Of a DNA stretch of 64,000 bases, positions 1-8,576 are shown piece after piece. A model generated the notes under the pieces. That model saw only the letters and a program-made list of their open reading frames with translations, had not been told where the DNA came from and did not search any database. The stretch's first letter is position 1, and the number at the start of each line of letters is the position of its first letter. Origin of the DNA: Pirellulaceae bacterium (GTDB lineage Bacteria; Planctomycetota; Planctomycetia; Pirellulales; Pirellulaceae); contig JAQWSU010000050.1 of the NCBI GenBank assembly GCA_029243025.1, positions 1 through 64,000 of the forward strand, in the 5' to 3' direction. The translations under genes were made by a program, and so were the position numbers.

Positions 1-493
1 AGCCAATTGAACGGCGGGTTCCCGAGAGAACGACGCTGAAGGAATTATCGCTCAGCAGAGCGTCGTCAAGCCACAGGCTGGTCACGAGATTACTCGAGTA
101 AAAATCTGCCAGACTTTGCAAACTGGCTTGAGATAAATTCAATTCGGTGATTGGGTTCTCGGTAAGCCTGAGCGACGTCAAGCTGCTCAGCCCCTCGAAG
201 TCACCGGCCTCGATGCTCGTGATTTGGTTGTCGTCAAGGCAAAGCTCCGTCAAGCTGCTCAGCTGATTCGCACCATCGAGATCCTTCACTCCAAGACTCT
301 CATAGCTCGATCCCCTCTCGGGAAACCCCGGAACATCCATCAAGTCCAACAAACCATCGCCATCGGTGTCGGCTGCCTTTGCGACAGGAGCAACGAATAA
401 CAAAATCATGAAGCAAGCCAAGAGGTGGAGTCGGTGCAATTGATCAATCCGAAAGTTGGTAGTGACCCTCTGAACGATTATCGTGAGAGCCAT
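1..493 (-). CDS. Leucine-rich-repeat exported protein (3' end outside window)
   Basis: The minus strand reads open from an ATG at 493 to the window edge with no stop, so the C-terminus is missing. Alternative starts are TTG at 439 and ATG at 409. Around them a hydrophobic stretch (LLACFMILLFVAPVAKA) looks like a signal peptide ending just before ADTDGDGLLDLMD, a calcium-binding thrombospondin-3-like Asp motif. After this come leucine-rich repeats such as LSSLTELCLDDNQITSIEAG and LSSLTSLRLTENPITEL. This architecture is common in secreted planctomycete LRR proteins. The role is unknown; a surface or periplasmic binding protein is the natural inference. The start is uncertain because no good ribosome binding site precedes any of the three candidates. 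Confidence 0.7.
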   Translation of the reverse strand, partial: MALTIIVQRVTTNFRIDQLHRLHLLACFMILLFVAPVAKAADTDGDGLLDLMDVPGFPERGSSYESLGVKDLDGANQLSSLTELCLDDNQITSIEAGDFEGLSSLTSLRLTENPITELNLSQASLQSLADFYSSNLVTSLWLDDALLSDNSFSVVLSGTRRSIG

Positions 494-543
494 CAAGCAT
501 TGCAATCCGGTGGCACCATGCCACTTTGACCAGCAGTCGTGCC

Positions 544-720
544 ATGGGTTCAATTCCTCCTAGGAACACGAAAGACAAACTGACGCCCGCAGAACGACGG
601 GCATTTGACCTTGGATCTGAGGTAGCGTTCCAATTGTTGGTTGGGCCGTTACTGGATGATCTTGCCGAGCAGCGGGCTGAGCTGCTCGAAAGGTTGACGA
701 CAAAGGAGAAGCACTCTTGA
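544..720 (+). CDS. Possible small hypothetical protein
   Basis: A 58-codon frame starts at ATG 544, with a TTG alternative at 526. Its composition is protein-like: a basic N-terminus, then KLTPAERRAFDLGSEVAF and a leucine/glutamate-rich segment (LLDDLAEQRAELLERL) that would form an amphipathic helix. I do not recognise a family. No clear Shine-Dalgarno sequence precedes either start. A strong hairpin lies 25 nt after its stop (745-786), which would suit transcription termination and gives weak support. It could equally be a chance frame between the LRR gene and the esterase. Confidence 0.3.
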   Translation: MGSIPPRNTKDKLTPAERRAFDLGSEVAFQLLVGPLLDDLAEQRAELLERLTTKEKHS

Positions 721-744
721 GGTGTTGACCGATTCAATCAGGTG

Positions 745-786
745 CACTCCAGGTACAGCACCTCTTAAAGTGCTGTATCTGCAGTG
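745..786. terminator. Long hairpin between convergent genes
   Basis: Bases 750-761 pair with 770-781 over 12 bp with one G-U wobble, around an 8-nt loop. CACT (745-748) pairs with AGTG (783-786) beyond one C-C mismatch. No long T-run follows on either strand. It lies between a plus-strand small frame ending at 720 and the minus-strand esterase ending at 865, so a bidirectional transcription barrier is the likeliest role. Confidence 0.4.
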
Positions 787-864
787 TTTCTGGTGCGTCA
801 GATGATTATGTTGCCAAATCATGCAAGAAGGCAGGACACGTCAAGTGAGTCGAACTTGATGTGG

Positions 865-1932
865 CTAGTCTTCTTGCGGGTAGCCTTGCCACATCCAAAC
901 GAGCGTGTCTGCGAGTGTCTGTTCGAAAACCTTGCGGTCGCAGTGGCCTGTGTCTTGGCTATAGACGTAGCGATAGTCATAGCCCTTCTCCGCAAGAGCA
1001 TTCGCCGTACGCTTGTTGGCCATCACCCAATTGCGGTGGGTTGTTTCGGGATCTGTCGCGCGATTGTCTCGTTCTGAAACGTGAGTGAAAATCCTTAGGG
1101 GTTTGCGTTCGCTTTTTTGGATGAGTTGCATGCCAGAGTGGTATTCCCACGCGCCAAATGGATACTGTTTTTCTTCGGGTGCGTCGTCATCCTGTTGATC
1201 GACGAAAGTACCCGAATAGGTGATCAAGCGTCGGAATAAATCAGGGCGAAACCAGCCCATGGTCAGTGCGGCTGCACCGCCAGAGCTGCAGCCCATCGTT
1301 GCTTTGCCCCAAGGATCGTCGGTGAATGCAATGTTTGGGTAAGCAGCTTTGATTTTCGGATCGTTTAAAACCGCCGGCAAGACCTCATCGTTGATGAAAC
1401 GTGCGAAGCGATCGGACATCGTGTCGTATTCGAGACCTCGTTGGCTTCCTTTACTGTCGTCGCCGCCATTTTGTACCGCAATCGCGATAAAGGCTGGAAG
1501 TTTTCGATCAGGATTCGGTGAGATGGTGAGGTTGTCTAACGCATTACGCACCAAGCCAAGGCGACTTGGCCCATCGTGAGTGACCAAGATTGGAGCCTCG
1601 GTCCCATCCTGGTAGGCGGCAGGAATGTAGACATAGATCTTGCGGGCCTTGCGGACTGATTTCTTCGGATCAAGGGTGGGATCGTCACCACGGAAGATGC
1701 GACTCTTGGCAAGCGGCATTGAAAACTCAAAATATTTGCCCTTGGGGTTTCCACGGTCGGTTAGATCAGGATCGATTTTATAATCGGGTCCAACAACATG
1801 GTTGCCATTGCCTTCTGGTTTAGGATTTTCTGCACGCCCTTCGTTGGCGAGTGCTGCCTGTAACACGAGTAAGCCGAAGCTGACCAAGAGTTGATTTCGG
1901 ATCGAACCTAACGAAAAGAAATATTTCAGCAT
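865..1932 (-). CDS. Secreted alpha/beta-hydrolase esterase (enterochelin-esterase-like)
   Basis: A 355-aa protein with an N-terminal hydrophobic segment (about residues 13-30) that looks like a signal peptide, so it probably acts in the periplasm or outside the cell. The body matches the putative esterase family (Esterase D/Fes/IroE-like). The first strand region is RKIYVYIPAAY (about 97-107). The nucleophile elbow G-C-S-S-G puts the catalytic serine at about 216. A C-terminal DTGHCD places the histidine at about 330, and HVSERDN near 287 is a plausible acid region. Substrates in this family range from sugar esters to siderophore trilactones and cannot be read from the sequence. It lies about 106 bp downstream of the propeller/cytochrome pair on the same strand and may be co-transcribed with them. 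Confidence 0.75.
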   Translation of the reverse strand: MLKYFFSLGSIRNQLLVSFGLLVLQAALANEGRAENPKPEGNGNHVVGPDYKIDPDLTDRGNPKGKYFEFSMPLAKSRIFRGDDPTLDPKKSVRKARKIYVYIPAAYQDGTEAPILVTHDGPSRLGLVRNALDNLTISPNPDRKLPAFIAIAVQNGGDDSKGSQRGLEYDTMSDRFARFINDEVLPAVLNDPKIKAAYPNIAFTDDPWGKATMGCSSGGAAALTMGWFRPDLFRRLITYSGTFVDQQDDDAPEEKQYPFGAWEYHSGMQLIQKSERKPLRIFTHVSERDNRATDPETTHRNWVMANKRTANALAEKGYDYRYVYSQDTGHCDRKVFEQTLADTLVWMWQGYPQED

Positions 1933-2038
1933 GATTTGACGTCCTCGTAATTCGATTCGGTAGTGGGCTGAGATAACGCGGTAGAGTTTTTCTGCTCTTT
2001 CATGTTGTTGAGTTCAGGGACGGCGGTTGTTGGGGGCA

Positions 2039-3571
2039 TCAATGCTTCGGCAAACGGTTCAATGTGTAATAAGCAACATCGTGTAAAAGTGATTCGTCTG
2101 CGGCTGATCTTATCCCCGACAATTTGAGCTCATGAATATGTCCGATTTGCAATTTGGAAACTTTCAATCGGACCGTATTTTCTTTTACTTCGATGAGTTC
2201 AATCTTCGGGGAGGTGTGGTCGACTTCGGGACTACCATAGCCTGGTTGATAAATGTGTGTATAGGTTTGCAAAGCAAAAGCTTCGTTGACGATTGTCTTC
2301 GGATTTAGTTTCTTAGTGAACACCAGTTTAAATCCATCGGGTTGGATTTTCATCTGTTGAACTTCAAAAGGTGTTTTTCCCGTCCACTCGAGTCGTTGGA
2401 GCGAATAAGGCGCCGTGCCGCGTGTCGGCCAGCCAACGCGGCTGCTGCCACCCACGTAATAGTGACCTTCTTTTGTGAATGTTGCCCCGACGAGTCCCGT
2501 AGCAAACCCTTCTCGAAACGGAAAGCAAGCACCTTGGTAGACTCCGTCCACTTGTTCCAGATCGACTCGCATCAGCAGGCTAAGTGTGTAGTCTGCGACA
2601 AAGATTTGGTCGTGAAATGGGCCGAATTTGCCTTGAGTATCGTCGAGGCTAATGGCTGATGCAGACTGTCCCATTTTTCTGTAGGGAAAAACAACCGCTG
2701 GCGGTACGAGTTTGGGAATGCGTTTTGCTTCGAGATGTTGTCTCCGTGTGTTTCCACCCCTGGGCTTTTTGGGAGTCGATCCCATCTGAGGCGCATCGGG
2801 GTACCAACGGTGACTGATTGGATGCCCCATGAAATGGCCCGGTTTCAGATGCTTTAACGAGCAGGCACCGTTCCAGGGACCCTGACTTTCAGTGTAAAAC
2901 ATGTCGCCGAAACGATTCATGCCGATTCCACCCGGGCTACGAATTCCACTGCAGGTCGGGGTGGATTCTCCATCCATTCCAACGCGTAGGCACCAGCCAC
3001 GAAATTTGTGTTTGGATGTATAGGAATGCGTCAGGCCATGCACTGTCCAGATCTGTCCGTTTCGATCGAATCGGGATCCGAATGTGAATTCGTGCTCCGC
3101 ACCAAACCCCCAATTGTCGGTCAGCGTGATAAACTCGTCAGCACGAAAATCGCCACCTGTATTCTTGATGCGGGTTACCTCTCCTTGTTGGGTGACATAG
3201 ATGGCTCCGTCACGGTAGTCCATGCCGAGGATTTCATGGAGGCCGCTGGCGAAAAGTTGATAGGTCGGATCCAGTGCTTCAGATCGTACTCCAGAGACGA
3301 AATAGATTTCTCCTCGTCGAGTCGCGATGGCGATTCGTCCGTCTGGTAATGGCACCATCGATGATGCCTCGAGGTTAATCGTTTCTGGGATGGGGATGTC
3401 GACCAGTTTGTAGTATTCATTCTCTCGTTCAGAAGAGTTGCTACTGGCTGGTAACGACTCGGTTGGCCAGACCATATTTTCTGTCGGGTCACTTTTCGAG
3501 CAACCGAAGATTATGATTGCAAGAATAAGCGGCGTTCGCGTCGGATTCAGCAACGTTCGGTTACCAGTCAT
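2039..3571 (-). CDS. Sorbosone/glucose dehydrogenase-like beta-propeller lipoprotein
   Basis: I place the start at ATG 3571, because the stop of the upstream cytochrome gene overlaps it (ATGACTGGTAA, 11 bp), a sign of translational coupling. The 510-aa product begins with a short signal ending in IIFGCSKSD, a plausible though atypical lipobox. The middle has the repeated blade pattern of soluble glucose/sorbosone dehydrogenase-like propellers (for example MVPLPDGRIAIATRRGEIYFV, GMDYRDGAIYVTQQGEVTRI and IFVADYTLSLLMRVDL). In planctomycetes such propellers are commonly linked to CxxCH haem proteins. Here the haem protein is the adjacent coupled gene, so the pair probably forms an extracytoplasmic oxidoreductase. 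Whether it oxidises a sugar is inference; no catalytic residues were confirmed. Confidence 0.7.
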   Translation of the reverse strand: MTGNRTLLNPTRTPLILAIIIFGCSKSDPTENMVWPTESLPASSNSSERENEYYKLVDIPIPETINLEASSMVPLPDGRIAIATRRGEIYFVSGVRSEALDPTYQLFASGLHEILGMDYRDGAIYVTQQGEVTRIKNTGGDFRADEFITLTDNWGFGAEHEFTFGSRFDRNGQIWTVHGLTHSYTSKHKFRGWCLRVGMDGESTPTCSGIRSPGGIGMNRFGDMFYTESQGPWNGACSLKHLKPGHFMGHPISHRWYPDAPQMGSTPKKPRGGNTRRQHLEAKRIPKLVPPAVVFPYRKMGQSASAISLDDTQGKFGPFHDQIFVADYTLSLLMRVDLEQVDGVYQGACFPFREGFATGLVGATFTKEGHYYVGGSSRVGWPTRGTAPYSLQRLEWTGKTPFEVQQMKIQPDGFKLVFTKKLNPKTIVNEAFALQTYTHIYQPGYGSPEVDHTSPKIELIEVKENTVRLKVSKLQIGHIHELKLSGIRSAADESLLHDVAYYTLNRLPKH

Positions 3572-6314
3572 AATGCAAATCCAAGGAAGAAATATCTGTC
3601 GTCGGCAGGATGCGAACAATCAGTTCACGTTGGCCCGTTGATGATTCTCGAATGTACTGATCTTTTCGATCGAGAGGTGTGGCGATCTGGATCCGGAGTC
3701 GGCCGTCGACGACATAGCCATGCTTGCCTCGATCAATTTGTTGACCTATCGCAAGGCGAACCCAAATTGCTGGATTCGAAAACGGTGCGAAGTTGATGTT
3801 CCGGATAAGGGTGGATTCGGAGGGCGTGCTGTTGGATCTTGTGGCTCGAAATGATTCTGAAATGCGAATGGATTCAAAGTCGTAATGGAACGTCGGTAAG
3901 CGTGTGAATGGATCCACTGAGTAGCCGCGGAATTGAAACCCTGCCGCTTTGCCCGTTACCGAGGGCCACGGTGTATTGTCGGTTTTGAGTCGGGCAATTG
4001 TCGAGCCTTGGGGAAGGGTGATCACATCGGTACCAAGTGGCCCGATCTGGCCCATGCCCTGAATCGTCCAATGCGGTGCGACGTTTAAGAATCGTCCTTT
4101 CCAGATTTGTGCCAGACGATGCTGTTCCGCGTCAAAAGAAAAATTGCGTCGTTCGGGAAGTCCGATTGCTATCCCTCGATATCCGGCTTCGCGCAGCTTG
4201 CCACGATAGATGACCGGTTCACCTCCCACGATCAGTTCCAGCGATTGGCGATTAAGGCCTTCCGGATGTTTGGCCTGTTCGCCGTCGGATAGGTAACGCC
4301 AGATCGCGTCGATTTGACGAAATGCACTGCCATCCAAATCGGTGAAGAAACTGTTGCCTCCAGGCCAAGATTGTGGCATGCGTGTCTCGGGGCGATACTT
4401 GCCGGGATCCAGCATGTAACGATGGTACCAATCACGATTCAAACGTTTTGGCATGATGGTGAGATCAATGGCTTGCATGCCAATTGATTTGTGTCGATTG
4501 AAGGTGTGGCACGCGATGCACTGAAATCGACGTTTGTCCACCAATGTACGCCCCGTTGATTTGGCGTTCTCATCGGTATCAGTCTGCGGCGGAAGGGGGG
4601 ACGGATTTCGATCCTGCTGAACCAACCAATTCGACAGTCCTTGCATGTTGGATCGGCCAAAATGTGGCATTCGCGTATCCATGTAAGGTCGGGCCACGGC
4701 CCGATTCACGAGAACTTCCTGTAACCAGCTTTCTTTTAGTTTGTCTCCCACACCGGTCAGTGAGGGTGGCAATCTCCCTTCATCTCCCATGTCTTTCACG
4801 TTCGATGTGAAAAATGCTTTGTGATTGTCGGTGGGGCCGCCTGTTTTTTCCCGTTGGTGGCAGGCGTAGCAGTCAAACTGACGAAACGTTAAGTCGATTT
4901 GTTCCGCAAGATTTGGCTGGGCACGATCGGGGGGTTGCAGCGAAATAATTGCGTGTTGCAACGCCTCTCGTTGCTCCGACGACAGATCATAATAAGGATA
5001 TTCTCCACCGCGGGAGGAGGGCTTCGAGAGACAGCCGGTTGTTGACTCTGGCAATAGTTCATTCAAGGGAATGGCAGCGTTGCGTTTCGCCTGCGGTTGT
5101 AACCTGTGACATTCGTTGCAGCCGATCGAAAGGAACGCCTGTTTGCCCGCGATCGCTTCCGCTTGGTCAAGTTTCCAGGCATTCAGCGGCTCGACAGCTG
5201 GCTGCGCATTCTGCATTAGATGTTTCGGAATCCGTGATCGTTTGAGACCGGGAACCTGCCACTCGAGTTTCAATTCCGAGGCCTCGGCTCGTTGGAAATA
5301 ACTCAAGGAAATCTCATGAAGCCCCTTGGATAATTTCATCTTTGCGGATCTTTGAATCGCCTGGTTACGGTTCGTTCTCGAGTTGCCATCGACAAGTAGG
5401 TTTCCGTCGATGAAAAGTTGAGCTCCGTCATCAGCTTTTAGGTGAAAGGTGAAAGTTCCGGCTTTTTCGATTCGAAGAAAACCATCGAATTGGATCGTGT
5501 AATTTGATGCTTGATGTGGCAAGTCAAGTGTGAAGTTGTCACACGTTCCGCTCCGAACCAACTCCAATGGTTTTTCGTCGTTGAGACTTTCACGGCGACC
5601 GTGAAAGACTGAATAGTTCAGTGGAGCTGGCAATCGTTTGGTACGGAGCAAATAATGCGCGATGTCGGATGCTTCGCGATCAGAAAGATTCATCTGTGGC
5701 ATGCGGCCGCTGGCTCGAACTGCTAACGGGTTGGATAAAAAACCTTGCAGGCCGGAATGGGAATATTTTGAATCTAGTTTTGGGAAGGCTCGTGAGTGTT
5801 TCGGTGGTGCTTCCGTTTTGCGTAACGGCGCGTGGCAAGCAACGCAGCCGACCTGATGGTACAACTTTTCGCCGCGACTCACTGCGGCCAAGTCGGGAGT
5901 TGTTTCATGATAGGGATCGTTCACTAGAGATACCAAATAGTGAGTCAATTGTTTTGCTGTCTTAGCCCGCTTGTCAGCATTGAGATGTTTCAGCATGGCG
6001 GGCATGGTCGATCCCGGATGAAATGTTTCTGGATCGCTTACGAATTTCTCAATGAAAAACGGATTCGCTCGCTCTGCTAATTGCTTGAGATCGGGTGCGG
6101 TTTTTCCTTCAATCGACGAGTCCGCATCGGCAACGTGGCAACTGATACAGTTCAGCTCTTGGAGCAATAATAAGCCGTCGATTGACTGTGTGCTTTTATC
6201 AACTGAGTATCGGTCGAAAGCCGCAACGTACGGTGGACTTGCTGTCGAGGGTGCCACAAACAGGAGGCACAGAGATGTCGCGAGCGTCAGAGTAACAGGG
6301 TGACTGGCCTTCAA
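3561..6314 (-). CDS. Five-haem c-type cytochrome with embedded PA14 domain
   Basis: A 917-aa protein with a signal peptide (LTLATSLCLLFVAPSTAS). Five CxxCH haem-binding motifs are visible: CISCH (about 56), CVACH (157), CNECH (399), CYACH (482) and CIACH (599). Downstream methionine-containing segments such as GSTMPAML, RMPQM and TRMP are typical distal haem ligands in cytochrome c domains. Between haems 2 and 3, residues about 235-365 form a PA14-like beta-sandwich (FDGFLRIEKAGTFTFHLKADDG, then FIDGNLLVDG), which usually binds carbohydrate. The last 230 residues lack haem motifs. It is the first gene of a minus-strand run and overlaps the propeller lipoprotein gene by 11 bp. An electron-transfer protein docking on polysaccharide is the inferred role. 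Confidence 0.85.
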   Translation of the reverse strand: MKASHPVTLTLATSLCLLFVAPSTASPPYVAAFDRYSVDKSTQSIDGLLLLQELNCISCHVADADSSIEGKTAPDLKQLAERANPFFIEKFVSDPETFHPGSTMPAMLKHLNADKRAKTAKQLTHYLVSLVNDPYHETTPDLAAVSRGEKLYHQVGCVACHAPLRKTEAPPKHSRAFPKLDSKYSHSGLQGFLSNPLAVRASGRMPQMNLSDREASDIAHYLLRTKRLPAPLNYSVFHGRRESLNDEKPLELVRSGTCDNFTLDLPHQASNYTIQFDGFLRIEKAGTFTFHLKADDGAQLFIDGNLLVDGNSRTNRNQAIQRSAKMKLSKGLHEISLSYFQRAEASELKLEWQVPGLKRSRIPKHLMQNAQPAVEPLNAWKLDQAEAIAGKQAFLSIGCNECHRLQPQAKRNAAIPLNELLPESTTGCLSKPSSRGGEYPYYDLSSEQREALQHAIISLQPPDRAQPNLAEQIDLTFRQFDCYACHQREKTGGPTDNHKAFFTSNVKDMGDEGRLPPSLTGVGDKLKESWLQEVLVNRAVARPYMDTRMPHFGRSNMQGLSNWLVQQDRNPSPLPPQTDTDENAKSTGRTLVDKRRFQCIACHTFNRHKSIGMQAIDLTIMPKRLNRDWYHRYMLDPGKYRPETRMPQSWPGGNSFFTDLDGSAFRQIDAIWRYLSDGEQAKHPEGLNRQSLELIVGGEPVIYRGKLREAGYRGIAIGLPERRNFSFDAEQHRLAQIWKGRFLNVAPHWTIQGMGQIGPLGTDVITLPQGSTIARLKTDNTPWPSVTGKAAGFQFRGYSVDPFTRLPTFHYDFESIRISESFRATRSNSTPSESTLIRNINFAPFSNPAIWVRLAIGQQIDRGKHGYVVDGRLRIQIATPLDRKDQYIRESSTGQRELIVRILPTTDISSLDLHYDW

Positions 6315-7168
6315 AATTTCATCTTTCGTTGCTGCGTTTTTGGGCGGTTGCCTGGAGGAAAGTTAAAGAAGCTTCGTCATCGTATTTTAGTCGCATATTG
6401 CAGAGCTCGGGAGATCATAATTGAGGCGGCCTGCCGAGAGCGAAGGGCTTTTCTTTTCCTTGGATTTGTGGCACCGCGGTCTTGCCGAAACAGCGATTGT
6501 TGTGGAAAAGCGGTTTGTTTTCTCGGCTGGCCTAGAAAATAAGTCAGTCGGCCCTTCGTGCGAGCCGATTGGATAATTGCCCATTCCGTTAGGATCAATG
6601 GTGATCGTGACGATGTTGAGATAGTGATACACAACCGAGCGTCAAAAGGACGGCTGAATTTGCCTTGCCGCTTTACCGAGATGAAATCTAATTGAGGTTT
6701 TGGTTTAATGAGAATAAGGTGGCAACGAAGCTGAATCTTCTCACGTCGGTGCATCCGCTCATTCGCACGGACTTCGTCGGCTGATTTCCCATCGTTGCTT
6801 CTTAGCTCCTGCGGTGCGTTTCGCTGACATGAGGAGAAGCGATTGGGATATTTCCTGTTTCGACGGTTTGGGAGCTGCAGATGACCGACGATCAGGCCGG
6901 TGAGACTCTTTTTCCTATTCGGAATAACACTGTTTTTGTTGCTAAACCGTAAAACTGAAACGATCGAAGATATTGAATTCGCCGATTTTGACTTGCTGTC
7001 CTGCCTTCGTGTGATTGTTCTGGCTGGTCACAGATAAAAAGACAACCGAGAGACACGTTTGATGGTCGATTTTGTTGGGGATGAGATTGCCATCTGGATT
7101 TTTTTGCCGGCTTGTCCAACGTCACGTGCTCAAGCAACGCGGTTTCCGTTGACAAGCGTTTTTACGCC
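6315..7168. other. Intergenic region between divergent genes
   Basis: About 850 bp separate the divergently transcribed cytochrome and the plus-strand operon. The open frames here (for example minus strand 6377-6754) are rich in R, S and K with no recognisable domain, and I do not call them. Promoters for both directions must lie here, but I cannot assign convincing -35/-10 boxes. Confidence 0.5.
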
Positions 7169-8551
7169 ATGAGATTCGTCAATACAATGATGATCGATTT
7201 GTCTAAGCATGTTTGCTGCGCCATTGGGTTCCTGGGGTTGCTGATCCCGTCGGCGCATGGACAGGGGATTCGCGAGTCTCATCCGAATCTGCTTGTCACT
7301 GTGTCTTCGAGGTTTGTTGAGGCAGGACTGACTCGCTCGCTTGATTATCAGCAGCAAGTGCGAGAATGCATTCTCGGCGCCCGTGTGACGGGGGAAGGGA
7401 AAACAACCGTTCAAATGAAGGCTGAGTTGGTCGCTGATCCACGGCGAGCGGCTATTCAGTTCAACGTATTGGGACGTACTGATTTGGAGACGATAGGGCG
7501 GCAGAAGCAAGTCACCGTTTGGGGAAAAGGTGTTACGAGATTCAATGCGACCAAGCCCGTCGTCTTTGACAAGTCTGGATTTGATGCGGGGATTTCTACG
7601 AGTCGAGCCCAATCCAACAATTGGCCGTGTCGGATTTCAGCCCCCCCGTTGCTCAAAAACTTTGCCTGGAATCGGATCGAACGTCAGCGTTCTGAGGCGA
7701 ATTGTATTGTAGCTCGTCGCGCCGAACCAATGATCAATCAGCGAATTGATCAAGAAGTCGAATCGATCATTCAGTCGGCGAATGACGTTTACCAGCGTGA
7801 ATTCCGTGATCCACTCACGCAAGTCGGTGCATTTCCTCGCCAATTGGCGATCAGTACTTCTGCAGACGATTTGAAAATTGTGATTTTGCAGGCCGCCGAT
7901 GCCCAAACGGGAGCCCCGTCGCCCGCACCGCAGCCCGAAGTCAGCCAAGACATTGGGATCAGGTGTCATGAGACAGCATTTAATAACATGGCCGAATCAC
8001 TCCTTGCGGGGAAGACGCTTACCGACGACCAATTTCGCACACAGGTTGGAAAGTACTTGACGATGGCTTCGTTACAGGCCTTCACGCCGAATACTTCGGA
8101 GAAACCTTGGGCGATTACCTTCTCCAAGAAGAAGCCGGTGCGGGTGGATTTTCAGGATGGAGGCTACAAACTTGTTATCGCTGGTGAACGTTGGAAATCG
8201 GGGCGACGCAGCTATCGAGCGAAAATGAATGTTTCTGTGATTTACCAGATCGATTTATCAAACGATCAGGTTCGATTGGTACGTAGTAAAGATCTTTTGA
8301 TTGCCCCGCCCGGATTTGTCTCGGGGAAAAATCGTCTCACTCCAACGGCACTCAGTTTGCGTCGAGTGTTGCAGCGGAAGTTTGAGCAACTATTTCCTCC
8401 CGTCATTTATCCGGACAAACTTGTCGTACCCGGACCATGGAAGCAAGCGGGGCCCTTGCGGGTAACTCGCATTTCAGCGGTCGCTGGCTGGTTGCAGATG
8501 AGTTGGGCGATACGATCTTTGTTGTCGGACGGATTAGCGGATGGGAACTGA
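7169..8551 (+). CDS. Exported protein of unknown function, first gene of an RND-permease operon
   Basis: The product is about 460 aa from ATG 7169; ATGs at 7187 and 7190 are equally possible. The start region carries a signal peptide (KHVCCAIGFLGLLIPSAHGQ). I recognise no domain. The mature part has alternating beta-like segments, a helix around VESIIQSANDVYQREF, and a final segment rich in basic and aromatic residues. The stop at 8551 is followed only 25 bp later by the next exported protein, which in turn precedes an RND/MMPL permease, so the three probably form one transcript and one envelope function. It may be an accessory protein of the permease, but this rests on context only. Confidence 0.6.
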   Translation: MRFVNTMMIDLSKHVCCAIGFLGLLIPSAHGQGIRESHPNLLVTVSSRFVEAGLTRSLDYQQQVRECILGARVTGEGKTTVQMKAELVADPRRAAIQFNVLGRTDLETIGRQKQVTVWGKGVTRFNATKPVVFDKSGFDAGISTSRAQSNNWPCRISAPPLLKNFAWNRIERQRSEANCIVARRAEPMINQRIDQEVESIIQSANDVYQREFRDPLTQVGAFPRQLAISTSADDLKIVILQAADAQTGAPSPAPQPEVSQDIGIRCHETAFNNMAESLLAGKTLTDDQFRTQVGKYLTMASLQAFTPNTSEKPWAITFSKKKPVRVDFQDGGYKLVIAGERWKSGRRSYRAKMNVSVIYQIDLSNDQVRLVRSKDLLIAPPGFVSGKNRLTPTALSLRRVLQRKFEQLFPPVIYPDKLVVPGPWKQAGPLRVTRISAVAGWLQMSWAIRSLLSDGLADGN

Positions 8552-8576
8552 GCATGTTTACAGTAGAGAGGACTCC

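Noticed and set aside
6377-6754. A 125-codon minus-strand frame in the gap before the operon
   Set aside because: The composition is random-looking (R/K/S-rich) and there is no recognisable motif or good start.
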